Under the pieces are notes generated by a model, which was not told where the DNA came from, ran no database searches, and saw only the letters and a list, made by a program, of their open reading frames with translations. Below, one piece after another: positions 1-7,700 of a DNA stretch of 13,398 bases. Made by a program: the position numbers and the translations under genes. Every line of letters starts with the position of its first letter. Positions within the stretch are counted from its first letter, which is position 1. The DNA comes from an uncultured Eubacteriales bacterium. GTDB taxonomy: Bacteria > Bacillota > Clostridia > Christensenellales > UBA1242. The stretch lies in contig CAJJIV010000021.1 of NCBI GenBank assembly GCA_905187655.1, forward strand, positions 1-13,398, written 5' to 3'.

Positions 1-137
1 TGTATATGCTAGTGTATAAAATCTCGTGAAAGAAACTAGCATACTGATACATGTTAAAATAATCAAAGAATCATTCGCAGGTGACTTCGGTCATTTGAGT
101 TGAAACAACAGTTTCACGCCGGATGATTCTTTTTTTA
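1..137 (+). ncRNA. Structured RNA with intrinsic terminator, tracrRNA-like
   Basis: Seen: arms 5-13 and 35-43 form a perfect 9-bp inverted repeat. GTTAAAATAA lies at 53-62. A 13-bp outer stem (65-77 with 120-132, one G-U pair) encloses two hairpins: 79-85/90-96 with a TTCG tetraloop, and 101-106/111-116 with loop AACA. An eight-T run (130-137) follows, so this is a complete intrinsic terminator of a plus-strand transcript. A possible -10 (TATAAA, 15-20) would start transcription near 27. Known: type II tracrRNAs have an anti-repeat, then a segment like GTTAAAATAA, then a nexus hairpin, further hairpins and a T-run. Inferred: 25-60 could be the anti-repeat, predicting a repeat that begins like GTTTTAGAGTATCAGTATG. 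No cas gene or CRISPR array is in the window. Alternatives are another structured small RNA or a long 3' UTR. A structured, terminated RNA is fairly sure; the tracrRNA identity is tentative. Confidence 0.5.
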
Positions 138-170
138 TACATAAATTATTTTATTTATCTTTCAAATTAT

Positions 171-204
171 CAAAAAGAACATTATCTAAAAAGATAATGT
201 TCTT
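171..204 (-). terminator. Intrinsic terminator of the nucleoside salvage operon
   Basis: A perfect 13-bp stem (175-187 with 192-204) with an AAAA loop (plus-strand reading) is followed on the minus strand by TTTTTGA. It lies 39 bases past the deoB stop, which fits the end of the udk-deoD-deoB transcript. On the plus strand the hairpin is followed by AATTTTTA, so it may weakly stop rightward transcription as well. Confidence 0.8.
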
Positions 205-243
205 AATTTTTATAGTGGATTAAATTTTTTATTCTCCATGAAA

Positions 244-1383
244 TTAAAGATTTTTGTTAGTTCTTTTAATTAATAGCGATTTAACCATTTCTCCAACTTT
301 TGTAAAAGAATTAAGAGTGTGCAAATTAATAGGTTTTTGTTTTTTATTATAAACAATTAATGGCACATTTTCTCTTGAATGATCAGTTGATGGCGTAGAT
401 GGATCACACCCATGATCTGCAGTAATTAAGAAATAATCATCATCGTTCAAATTTTCTATAATTTCTTTAAGATAACCATCTACCATAGACAAATTTTTTG
501 CATAACCATCAACATTGTTTCGGTGTCCAAATTGCGTATCAAAGTCAACCAAATTTGCAAAACAAAATCCATTAAAATCAGTTTTAACAAGATCTATAAC
601 TTTTTTAATACCATCTTCGTCACTTTTGGTAGAATAAGATTGGGTTATACCTTTATTGTTAAACAGAGATGCAATTTTGCCTACCGATATTACATCATAG
701 CCTGCATCATTAAGTTCATCTAACACCGTTTTTTTAGGCGGATTTATATTATAATCGTGTCGGTCAGGTGTTCGTACATAATTTGGATATTTGCCAATAA
801 ACGGCCTTGCAATAATTCTTGCTACCTGATATTTTCCACGGCAAATCTTTCTTGCCTTCTCACACATATCATATAATTCTTCAAGACTTATTATGTCTGT
901 ATGGCAAGCAATTTGCAAAACACTGTCTGCCGAAGTATAAACGATTGGACTGCCAGTTCTTTCGTGTTCCTGTCCATAATCTTTAATAACTTCGGTGCCT
1001 GAGTATGCCTTGTTGCACAAAATTTTTCTGCCCCAAGCTTTTTCTAATTTTTGAATTAATTCAGCAGGAAACCCTGAACAGAATAATGGCAATGGCTTTT
1101 TAAGCACAATTCCCATATGCTCCCAATGCCCAGTTGTACTATCTTTTCCAACAGATTCCTCTTCTACTCTTGCATATGATGCAATAGGACTTTTTTCTTG
1201 TGGCAAATAGTCATTGCCATCAATATTAAAAAGTCCCAACTTCTTTAAATTTTTTATTTTAAATTCCTTTGATTTAGATATTGCCAAAAGTGTATTGCTA
1301 CCTTGGTCGCCGTATTTATCCGCATCCTTAGCACCACCAATTCCAAGGCTATCTAAAACCAACAAAAAAACTCTCTTAGCCAT
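244..1383 (-). CDS. deoB: Phosphopentomutase (DeoB)
   Basis: Converts ribose-1-phosphate or deoxyribose-1-phosphate to the 5-phosphate in the cytosol, linking nucleoside breakdown to central metabolism. The 379 residues are close to the family's usual length of about 390-400. Alkaline-phosphatase-superfamily metal sites are visible: D11 in VLDSLGIGG, the phospho-acceptor motif KDSTTGHWE with likely nucleophile T84, VDFD (279-282) followed by GHR (286-288), ADHG (322-325) and DHSRE (334-338). The cap domain lies between about residues 95 and 210. It starts at ATG behind an AGGTAAGG ribosome binding site and lies 12 bases after deoD, so it is the last gene of the udk-deoD-deoB operon. The two upstream enzymes release the pentose-1-phosphate or act on the same nucleosides. 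All key residues appear intact. Confidence 0.97.
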   Translation of the reverse strand: MAKRVFLLVLDSLGIGGAKDADKYGDQGSNTLLAISKSKEFKIKNLKKLGLFNIDGNDYLPQEKSPIASYARVEEESVGKDSTTGHWEHMGIVLKKPLPLFCSGFPAELIQKLEKAWGRKILCNKAYSGTEVIKDYGQEHERTGSPIVYTSADSVLQIACHTDIISLEELYDMCEKARKICRGKYQVARIIARPFIGKYPNYVRTPDRHDYNINPPKKTVLDELNDAGYDVISVGKIASLFNNKGITQSYSTKSDEDGIKKVIDLVKTDFNGFCFANLVDFDTQFGHRNNVDGYAKNLSMVDGYLKEIIENLNDDDYFLITADHGCDPSTPSTDHSRENVPLIVYNKKQKPINLHTLNSFTKVGEMVKSLLIKRTNKNL

Positions 1384-1395
1384 TTTTTACCTTAC

Positions 1396-2109
1396 CTAAT
1401 TTCTAGTTGCCAACTCTAATGCAAGCTTACACATATCTAAAAAATTATTTTGTCTTGCAGAAGCATTAGCCGATTCTCCAGTTACCAAGTTATCTGAAAT
1501 GGTGACAATTGCAAGAGCTTTTTTGCCAGAAATTTTGGCGTTATACAACAAAGCAAAAGACTCCATTTCAACTGCAACTACTTCTTGTTTAATATATTCA
1601 ATTTGGTTAATTTTTGTGTAAAAACAATCACTTGTAAATAGTTTTCCAATAATGCACCTTTTGTTAAGCGACTTAGCCATTTCGGTTGCATTCTTAACCA
1701 ATTCTTCATCAGCAAAAACTAAATTTGTTGGCTTATCTCCCATACTTTCTGCAAAATTTGAATTTGTTACAGAACAATTAGAAACAATAATATCACCAAC
1801 ATTAAGACTTTTGTCTATTGCCCCGGCAGTGCCAACTCTTATTATGTTTTTAACATCATAAAAATTAAACAGTTCATAACTATAAATGCCCATACTAGGC
1901 ATTCCCATACCAGATGCCATAACTGAAACTTTTTTGCCATTATATTCACCAGTATACCCAAGCATACCGCGAATACCATTTACTTGTTTAACATTTTTTA
2001 AAAAAGTTTCAGCAATAACTTTTGCTCTTAATGGGTCCCCAGGCATTACGCAACTATTTGCAAAATCTCCTTTCTTTGCTTCTATATGCGGAGTTGGAAC
2101 ATTACTCAT
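1396..2109 (-). CDS. deoD: Purine nucleoside phosphorylase, DeoD type
   Basis: Phosphorolysis of purine (deoxy)nucleosides to a free base and (deoxy)ribose-1-phosphate, normally as a cytosolic homohexamer. The 237 residues match the family length (about 235-240). Visible motifs are TPHIEAKKGDFA near the N terminus, the phosphate-binding MPGDPLRA (22-29), RGMLGYTG (47-54), IRVGTAGA (90-97), the ribose-binding VEMES (180-184), and SDN (205-207) with D206 in the place of the catalytic Asp204 of the E. coli enzyme. It is second in the operon, 7 bases after udk and 12 bases before deoB, whose substrate it makes. The ATG start is preceded by AGGTAGGT. MTA/SAH nucleosidase is a less likely alternative because the N-terminal signature and the deoB neighbour fit DeoD better. 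Confidence 0.95.
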   Translation of the reverse strand: MSNVPTPHIEAKKGDFANSCVMPGDPLRAKVIAETFLKNVKQVNGIRGMLGYTGEYNGKKVSVMASGMGMPSMGIYSYELFNFYDVKNIIRVGTAGAIDKSLNVGDIIVSNCSVTNSNFAESMGDKPTNLVFADEELVKNATEMAKSLNKRCIIGKLFTSDCFYTKINQIEYIKQEVVAVEMESFALLYNAKISGKKALAIVTISDNLVTGESANASARQNNFLDMCKLALELATRN

Positions 2110-2116
2110 AATTTAC

Positions 2117-3064
2117 CTACCTAACCAAAAATTCCCAAAGTAAAGACCTGTCTGGAACTAGCGACTTATCTAGTGAACCACAAAGTCCAAATATACCAAG
2201 CAACTCTTCAGCATAAGACACTTCCTTCAGAGGAGCCAAAAGTTCTGGCAAATATTTGTCATAAATAAGTGGTTCATATATGTGCGTTGTATCAATTAAA
2301 AAATGTGCATCGTTTTTGTACGGAATTATATAAATATCCTCACCCTTACAAACCTCGTTCCAATTTGTAACAGTTTCATGGACACTTTGGCCCCTTGTTT
2401 GCAGGTCTCGAGTGATTCTTCTTATAAGTCGTAGTTTTCTTGGAGAAATTAAAATGTTACTTCCAATTCGATACTCACTATTAACACAAACAAAAACTTT
2501 AAGAACTTTAGAATCGTTAGAGTGATCAAACAAAAGTTTTGGGTTAAGTGCATGTGTACCTTCAACAATAATAACATCGTTTTTCTTAATTTTGACAGGT
2601 ATAAGTTCAGGTTTGCGTTTATCTGTAGCGAAATCAAACTCTGGCATCATTGCCTCATTTGTCTTTATAATATCATTAAAAAATTTATTAAAAAATGGAA
2701 GGTCTATCTTTGTAATATTTTCTTTATCACACCTTCCATCTGGAAGTTTTGGTGCCTTATCCAAATCAATAAAAAAGTCATCAAGAGAAACCACAAACCC
2801 GTTTACCTTGCGTTCTTTTAACCTTTTAGATATTATTTTTGCTGTTGTTGTTTTGCCTGAACAAGATGGACCAGCAATAAATACAAATTTATATTTGCCC
2901 AAAATTACTTGCTCAACTACTCGATCAATTTGATCAGCAACTATTTGCTCTGACACTTTTATTAATTCTTCTGGTTGTTCTTTGGCAACCCTGTTTATAC
3001 GCTCCATATTGTAACAAGTTCTTACAACATCGCCTAATTTCTCTTGTATTTTTAAAATTTCCAA
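2117..3064 (-). CDS. udk: Uridine kinase family nucleoside kinase, short form
   Basis: P-loop NTPase of the uridine kinase/phosphoribulokinase family, expected to phosphorylate uridine or cytidine with a nucleoside triphosphate. Visible: Walker A GPSCSGKTT (65-73), VSLDDFF (92-98), PEFDFATDKR (141-150) and VIIVEGTHALNP (164-175). The start is TTG, chosen because AAGGAG (3074-3079) sits 9 bases upstream and the next ATG, 18 codons in, has no such site. Many clostridial relatives are about 550 residues with an N-terminal TGS-like domain; this 315-residue form lacks that domain but keeps the family-like C-terminal tail (about 265-315). It leads the udk-deoD-deoB operon behind its own promoter. 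The substrate is inferred from family and context; a different nucleoside is possible. Confidence 0.85.
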   Translation of the reverse strand: MEILKIQEKLGDVVRTCYNMERINRVAKEQPEELIKVSEQIVADQIDRVVEQVILGKYKFVFIAGPSCSGKTTTAKIISKRLKERKVNGFVVSLDDFFIDLDKAPKLPDGRCDKENITKIDLPFFNKFFNDIIKTNEAMMPEFDFATDKRKPELIPVKIKKNDVIIVEGTHALNPKLLFDHSNDSKVLKVFVCVNSEYRIGSNILISPRKLRLIRRITRDLQTRGQSVHETVTNWNEVCKGEDIYIIPYKNDAHFLIDTTHIYEPLIYDKYLPELLAPLKEVSYAEELLGIFGLCGSLDKSLVPDRSLLWEFLVR

Positions 3065-3098
3065 ATTTGCACGCTCCTTAAGTATTTACTATCAATAT

Positions 3099-3127
3099 AG
3101 TTTACCATATTTAGCATTTGTTTCCAA
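3099..3127 (-). promoter_or_regulatory. Promoter of the nucleoside salvage operon
   Basis: Read on the minus strand, a -35 TTGGAA (3122-3127) and a -10 TAAACT (3099-3104) are separated by 17 bases. Together with the AAGGAG ribosome binding site at 3074-3079 they place the 5' end of the udk transcript about 30 bases before the TTG start. No operator is evident. The call rests on motif spacing alone. Confidence 0.5.
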
Positions 3128-3134
3128 GCAAAAT

Positions 3135-3167
3135 AAAATACCAAAGCAAATTTTACTTTGGTATTTT
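3135..3167 (-). terminator. Intrinsic terminator of the metal efflux operon
   Basis: A perfect 12-bp stem (3135-3146 with 3156-3167) with a 9-base loop starts 4 bases after the P-type ATPase stop codon. On the minus strand it is followed by the T-rich stretch TATTTTG. It separates the efflux operon from the udk promoter. Confidence 0.75.
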
Positions 3168-3171
3168 TGTA

Positions 3172-5256
3172 CTATTTTTCGCCTTTAAACTTATAAAATA
3201 AGGCTCGCATACTATTTAAAACAGCAATAAGTGTTACACCAACATCTGCAAACACGGCAAATAACATTTTAGTAATCCCAAACGCACTAAGTGCAAGAAA
3301 CAAGACTTTAATGCTTAAAGCGAATACAATGTTTTCTATTACAATTTTTTTTGTGTGACGTGCAACTTTTATTAACGATACTACTTGATGTGGGTTATCA
3401 TCTGCAATAACAACATCACTTGCTTCAATACTGCTATCACTTCCGTTTATACCCATACTAATACCTATGTCACTGTTTGCAAGCGAAGGAGCATCATTAA
3501 TTCCATCGCCAACATATGCAACCGAACCATTGGTTTGCTTTTTTAAGTCGGTTAAATAAATATATTTTTCTTCCGGTGTCATTGATGACTTATATTCATT
3601 AATATTTAATTCTTCAGCAATCTCTTTTGCAACTTTCTCATTATCTCCAGAAAGCATTATGGTTTTTATATGATTTTTGTTTAACCATTTAATCGTATCG
3701 TAAGAACTATCTTTAATTTTGTCGGCCAAAAATATTTCACCGACAATCTCACCATCTACTTTAACAACAACTTTTGTCTTGTAATCGTTTGATTCAGTCG
3801 CTTGTTTACCAACAAAAATCGTCTGGTTTGCAAATGTGTAACTTACCCCTTCACCGGCAATTTCCTTAAAATCTTTTACTTCTCGCAATTTTATATCAGC
3901 ACCGCAACGCATTATTGCTTTTGCTATTGGATGATTAGAGTATTGCTCCCCAAAACAAGCAAATTTTAAAATATCTATCATAGAAAAGTTTTCTACCAAA
4001 GACTCTACACTAAGTACTTCAAAATTGCCTGTAGTTAGTGTTCCTGTCTTGTCAAACGCAACCGTTTTAATCTTTGCTGAAATATCTAAAAAATTTGACC
4101 CTTTTACCAAAATGCCCCGCTTACTTGCGTTCCCAATTCCAGAAAAATAACTTAACGGAACACTTATTGCAAAAGCACAAGGGCAAGCGACAACTAAAAA
4201 CGATAGCCCCCTATATACACCTTCACTAATATCTTTTGTAACAATTGAAACAATAAACCCTGTTAAAATTGCAAGTCCAATAACAACTAGTGTATACACT
4301 GATGCAAACTTACTGATAAAACTTTCAGTTTTGCTTTTGTTTTCGCTAGAATTTTCAATTAAATTCAAAATTTTTGAAATTGTGCTATCTTTTGCTGTTG
4401 TTGTCGTAGTAATTTCAAGAGCACCATCAAGCACAATGCTTCCTGCTATTACTTCTTCGTTCTCTTTTTTATAAACGGGAATGCTTTCACCCGTAATATG
4501 CTTAATATCTAACGATGCCCCACCTTTTAATATGATACCATCTAGCGGAACCCGTTCACCAGGTCTTACTAGCATAACCGAACCAACAGTTACATCTTCA
4601 ATCTTTACTTGTTTTATTGTTGCTCCAACTTTAACTTCGGCATATTCAGGAGCAAGTTCCATTAGTTCACTTATGTTCTTTCTAGATTTATCTACTGCCA
4701 TATCTTCTAAAAACTTGCCAATAGAATAGAGAGCCACAACCATTAAGCCTTCTTTCGCCTGATTAATTACAATTGCCCCAAAAACTGAAACAAGTAACAA
4801 AAGATTTTCATTAACAACACCTTTCGTTAAAAGCTTAATTGCCTTATAATAAGTTTTATATCCCATTAATAATGCAGAAATAACAACTAAAGTAAAAAAT
4901 AATGCTCTATTCATATTAACAAGAATACAAACAAGACCAAGCACCAATCCCACTAAAAATATCGACAAATCTATCCATTGCAAAATGGAAAAATGCTTTT
5001 TATTGTTTTTTAACGACTTTGGCTGTTCTGTTGTTAGTTCTATTAAAGTAACCTTTGCACTAAAACTTGATACTAAGTTATCTACCTTATTTAAAGCCAT
5101 TTCAATGTTAACATTGTCTTCAAATTCTAATGTCATTCTCTGTCTTACAAAATTTATTTTAGCATTTTTTATTCCATCAATTTTACCAAGCGCCAATTCA
5201 AGCGATCTTGCACAATCAGCACAATGTACATTTTCTATTATATACTCTTTTTTCAT
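3172..5256 (-). CDS. cadA: Zn2+/Cd2+/Pb2+-exporting P-type ATPase (P1B)
   Basis: Membrane pump that exports zinc, cadmium or lead at the cost of ATP. The order is: N-terminal heavy-metal-associated domain (about 1-70) with metal cysteines C12 and C15 in VHCADCA; membrane helices from about 95; actuator TGES (255-258); the metal-channel motif CPC (358-360); phosphorylated D402 in DKTGTLT; the HP motif (442-443); GDGIND (583-588); and final helices. K650 and D671 in the last membrane segments match residues typical of Zn/Cd ATPases of the ZntA group and argue against copper. The 694 residues fit a member with one metal-binding domain. It lies 5 bases after the ArsR-family repressor gene and shares its promoter and operator. 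Zinc or cadmium is the likeliest substrate; cobalt cannot be excluded. Confidence 0.95.
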   Translation of the reverse strand: MKKEYIIENVHCADCARSLELALGKIDGIKNAKINFVRQRMTLEFEDNVNIEMALNKVDNLVSSFSAKVTLIELTTEQPKSLKNNKKHFSILQWIDLSIFLVGLVLGLVCILVNMNRALFFTLVVISALLMGYKTYYKAIKLLTKGVVNENLLLLVSVFGAIVINQAKEGLMVVALYSIGKFLEDMAVDKSRKNISELMELAPEYAEVKVGATIKQVKIEDVTVGSVMLVRPGERVPLDGIILKGGASLDIKHITGESIPVYKKENEEVIAGSIVLDGALEITTTTTAKDSTISKILNLIENSSENKSKTESFISKFASVYTLVVIGLAILTGFIVSIVTKDISEGVYRGLSFLVVACPCAFAISVPLSYFSGIGNASKRGILVKGSNFLDISAKIKTVAFDKTGTLTTGNFEVLSVESLVENFSMIDILKFACFGEQYSNHPIAKAIMRCGADIKLREVKDFKEIAGEGVSYTFANQTIFVGKQATESNDYKTKVVVKVDGEIVGEIFLADKIKDSSYDTIKWLNKNHIKTIMLSGDNEKVAKEIAEELNINEYKSSMTPEEKYIYLTDLKKQTNGSVAYVGDGINDAPSLANSDIGISMGINGSDSSIEASDVVIADDNPHQVVSLIKVARHTKKIVIENIVFALSIKVLFLALSAFGITKMLFAVFADVGVTLIAVLNSMRALFYKFKGEK

Positions 5257-5261
5257 TACAA

Positions 5262-5585
5262 TTAAACCTCTTCTATATGTTCCAATGCTATTTCAAATAT
5301 TTGGGTTATGTGGTCATCTGCTAGTTTATAAAATACTTCTTTCCCAATTTTTTCACTAACAACTAAATTCTGTTCTTTTAGATATTTTAATTGGTGGGAA
5401 ACTGCCGATTTTGTTTTACCAATTAAATTCGCAAGCTCAACAACACACATTTCCCCCTTATATAGCGCCCAAATGATTTTTAATTTAGAAACTGAACTAA
5501 AAAGTGAATAAAAATTTTCCAACTTTTCAAGAATATCGTCATCTAGTTCAAATTTCCCAATAAGTTTATTATGATTATGCCCCAT
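5262..5585 (-). CDS. ArsR/SmtB-family zinc-sensing repressor
   Basis: Dimeric winged-helix repressor, released from DNA when metal binds. The 107 residues carry a helix-turn-helix at about 48-75 (VVELANLIGKTKSAVSHQL). The last helix keeps the full alpha-5 zinc site of CzrA/SmtB with the same spacing: D90, H92, H103, E106. The paired-cysteine CVC site of CadC is absent (only C47 in EMCVVEL), so zinc or cobalt sensing through alpha-5 is inferred. A histidine-containing N terminus (GHNHNK) is also present. It is the first gene of a two-gene operon with the efflux ATPase and is preceded by AGGGG as ribosome binding site. The upstream promoter has a 13-bp palindromic operator over its start site, which indicates autoregulation. 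It is CzrA-like by site composition. Confidence 0.95.
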   Translation of the reverse strand: MGHNHNKLIGKFELDDDILEKLENFYSLFSSVSKLKIIWALYKGEMCVVELANLIGKTKSAVSHQLKYLKEQNLVVSEKIGKEVFYKLADDHITQIFEIALEHIEEV

Positions 5586-5604
5586 TTTTTAACCCCTAAA
5601 ACAA

Positions 5605-5636
5605 AATAATAGTTGAACAAAAATTCAACTATTATT
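5605..5636. promoter_or_regulatory. Operator palindrome of the zinc repressor
   Basis: A perfect 13-bp inverted repeat (5605-5617 with 5624-5636) has a 6-base spacer. Its core TTGAACAAAAATTCAA matches the TGAACA..TTCA core known for SmtB/CzrA-type operators. It begins immediately downstream of the -10 and so covers the transcription start of the repressor-pump operon. Confidence 0.85.
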
Positions 5637-5665
5637 AGTATATTCCTATAATTCTATCCTGTCAA
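5637..5665 (-). promoter_or_regulatory. Promoter of the zinc efflux operon
   Basis: On the minus strand, a consensus -35 TTGACA (5660-5665), a 17-base spacer, and a -10 TATACT (5637-5642). The operator abuts the -10. The upstream five-gene operon ends at 5677 with no visible terminator before this promoter, so some read-through into the efflux operon is possible. Confidence 0.85.
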
Positions 5666-5676
5666 CTAGTTTTTAA

Positions 5677-6177
5677 TTATTTGTCATCACTTAAGCCAAC
5701 TCTGCAATAAGGACAAATTTTTGCATTGGAATCTTCAAGAGGTGCACCACAAGCAGGACATTTACCTACTTTTGTAATATGCATCTTGTTCATATCATCA
5801 TTATAACTTAACTCTTTACCATTAAATTTGTAACCAACCAAATAATGCTTTTCAATGCTTGTTTCTATGTATCCAATTATATCTTTTGTATTTTTACCAA
5901 AGTGTGAACACAAATCACTTACTGAAAAAATTTTTTCTTCAGTTATTGCAAACACCACATTGTATAACTGTTTTAATGATGCATAATGTATCCAAATTAA
6001 TGGTGTTCCATAAAAACCAACAACTATACATGCTATTCCAAATGCCATTAAAATAAACTGCTTATTAATTGCTGAAAAAATTGTTACTGGTATTCCAATA
6101 ATAAACAGAATTGAAATTATTAACGCAGTTATAAAAGCCTTTTTAGTGTCTTTAATTACTTTGTTCACTTTTTTCAT
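5677..6177 (-). CDS. Two-TM protein with winged-helix-like and zinc-ribbon domains (A)
   Basis: Family not recognised. Visible in order: a basic N terminus; two membrane segments (about 14-36 and 41-60); a helical region (about 72-125) with the rhythm of a winged helix; and a C-terminal zinc ribbon with C140/C143 and C155/C158 (CPACG...CPYC). The two short TMs with a small loop place the C-terminal domains in the cytoplasm if both helices span the membrane. Its start lies inside the end of the preceding gene (26-base overlap), so it is the last gene of the five-gene operon that starts with ywlE. The protein at 8906-9475 has the same domain order, suggesting a local paralogue. A sensing or scaffolding role at the membrane is only a guess. 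Confidence 0.8.
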   Translation of the reverse strand: MKKVNKVIKDTKKAFITALIISILFIIGIPVTIFSAINKQFILMAFGIACIVVGFYGTPLIWIHYASLKQLYNVVFAITEEKIFSVSDLCSHFGKNTKDIIGYIETSIEKHYLVGYKFNGKELSYNDDMNKMHITKVGKCPACGAPLEDSNAKICPYCRVGLSDDK

Positions 6178-6844
6178 TTATCTTACCTTCTTCTTGTGCT
6201 GGTTGCAATTTTTTCTGTTTTGCATGTTTTATAACTAATAAAAGCACTGATACTACAATTACAACAACCACTAAACATAAGAATGCATATAATATTGCAT
6301 CTACATAATTTGGCAACAACAAACAAAGCACTGTCATAATTGCACCGGAAATCATATTGCCAAATAAAATTGCAAGAATCCCCTTAAAAGGATTCATTTT
6401 TAAGTAGGCTGCAATTGCTGAGCCGGTCCATGCCCCAGTAAGCGGTAACGGAACAGCAACAAAACCAACAACTCCCCAAAACTTTATTCGGTCAGCCTTG
6501 GCCTTGCTCTCCCCTTCTTTAACCTTGCCTTCAATTTCTGCAGACTTTTTTTCAAACTTTTTATCAAAATAATTAATTATTTTGCTAAACCATTTTGTCT
6601 TTTTAAGCCAAGCAAAAAAAGGCAATAATAACGGAATTATTACTAAAGCAGGAATAGTTGCTCCAATAACCGAACAAATATAGGCTTGCCACCATGTTAA
6701 TTTGTTTAACCCCCAAACTTCGCTTAATGCAAAAGGAATCGCAACTCTAAGTTCGGTAACTGGTAACATTGAAATAACAATTATACCAAGCCATGCTGAA
6801 TTTCCAAAAACAGCAATTATAAAATCTTTTATTGCTTCTACCAT
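6152..6844 (-). CDS. Small multidrug export family protein (COG2426-like)
   Basis: Integral membrane protein resembling the Sm_multidrug_ex family (PF06695). The 230 residues show an N-terminal helix, the characteristic MLPVTELRVAIPFAL (about 25-39), a helix near 55-80, a charged cytoplasmic loop rich in Lys and Glu (about 80-120), a second conserved block (PLPLTGAWTGSA), and further helices to about 210. The tail is charged and rich in Gln, Glu and Lys. The family name comes from early annotation; the transported substrate is not established, so drug export should not be assumed. It lies 7 bases after the single-TM protein gene and overlaps the next gene by 26 bases. The AAGGAG upstream is 14 bases from the ATG, longer than usual, and no closer start codon is in frame. 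Confidence 0.85.
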   Translation of the reverse strand: MVEAIKDFIIAVFGNSAWLGIIVISMLPVTELRVAIPFALSEVWGLNKLTWWQAYICSVIGATIPALVIIPLLLPFFAWLKKTKWFSKIINYFDKKFEKKSAEIEGKVKEGESKAKADRIKFWGVVGFVAVPLPLTGAWTGSAIAAYLKMNPFKGILAILFGNMISGAIMTVLCLLLPNYVDAILYAFLCLVVVVIVVSVLLLVIKHAKQKKLQPAQEEGKINEKSEQSN

Positions 6845-6851
6845 AAATAAG

Positions 6852-7700
6852 TTAAATACTCCTTAACTCTAATATTGCTCTCGTGCAATCATCAATTGCT
6901 GTTTCACTATTTGTAGTCATTGCTGAATCTTCGGTATATTTTCCAATTCGATATAATATCTCATTTAATCTAATCTTTTGTTCTAGTATTTCAATCTGCT
7001 CAGACTTAGACAAGGTTGATGTATCATCAGCATCTAATTCAGCCAGCCTTGCATTAAGTTCAGAAATGCATGCATATTTATTTTTAAGTGACCTAAATTC
7101 TCTTGTTTTCTGAGATGCTAACAAATTTTCATCATTCATAACACATTCAGTGTAAGCATAAAGGGCTGATGCGCTAGAATCTGGGTCAAGAGAATCAATT
7201 GCTATCATTTTAGCTTCTAAAAATTTGCCATTTTTGTAAAGAGCAATAGTGTATTGAGTCGTTAAATAATTTTCATAACTATTTATGTAGGTATTAAAAT
7301 CTTCACCAATGGCGTTTTTAGTTGCCTCATCAACCTTTTCACTAAACTTAATAAAATCATCTCCGCTTAGCATTATATTAATGTAGTATTCCATATCTTT
7401 ATAATTTTTGCGATTTATGGATAATTGTATAACATTGTACAGATTCTGGTTTGTTTTTTCTCTTGCATAAACTCGTTTATAAATTAAATAACTGGTTTTG
7501 TCAAAGCCACAAGTCGCAAAAGCATTTGCGGCTGCTTTTGGAGCTACTGCTGAAATGGTTACTACAAAATAACCAAATGCAAACAAAGCAAAAGCCAGTG
7601 TAAGCCCAATTGTTTTTAAAATTAATTTTACACTAATTTTTGATTTTACATCAGTTTCAATATTTTTTTGTTCAGTATTATTTTCTGCATTATTTTCCAT
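6852..7700 (-). CDS. Single-TM protein with helical, TPR-like domain, function unknown
   Basis: Not recognised. The 282 residues begin with a polar cytoplasmic stretch rich in Asn and Glu, then one membrane segment at about 25-52. An all-helical region follows to the end, with aromatic and small residues spaced as in TPR-like repeats (YLIYKRVY, LYNVIQLS, YYINIML, YTIALYKNGKFLEA). The domain is probably extracytoplasmic. The start chosen is the ATG at 7700, preceded by AAGGGAAG and overlapping the end of rpiB by 11 bases; an in-frame ATG 15 bases upstream has no ribosome binding site. It is the third gene of the ywlE operon. Its location between metabolic and export-family genes gives no clear functional hint. 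Confidence 0.75.
   Translation of the reverse strand: MENNAENNTEQKNIETDVKSKISVKLILKTIGLTLAFALFAFGYFVVTISAVAPKAAANAFATCGFDKTSYLIYKRVYAREKTNQNLYNVIQLSINRKNYKDMEYYINIMLSGDDFIKFSEKVDEATKNAIGEDFNTYINSYENYLTTQYTIALYKNGKFLEAKMIAIDSLDPDSSASALYAYTECVMNDENLLASQKTREFRSLKNKYACISELNARLAELDADDTSTLSKSEQIEILEQKIRLNEILYRIGKYTEDSAMTTNSETAIDDCTRAILELRSI

Noticed and set aside
1..137. Known riboswitch or T-box leader
   Set aside because: No T-box element, purine, SAM, THF, fluoride or c-di-GMP core was recognised, and no gene follows on the plus strand.
523..723. Plus-strand open frames inside deoB (also around 1214-1399)
   Set aside because: They lie antisense to a well-supported gene, have no ribosome binding site and encode no recognisable protein.
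2592..2933. Plus-strand open frame inside udk
   Set aside because: Antisense shadow of the kinase gene; the kinase motifs on the minus strand explain the open frame.
6152..6844. Reading the export-family protein as a drug resistance pump
   Set aside because: The family name is historical and no substrate evidence is visible in the sequence.
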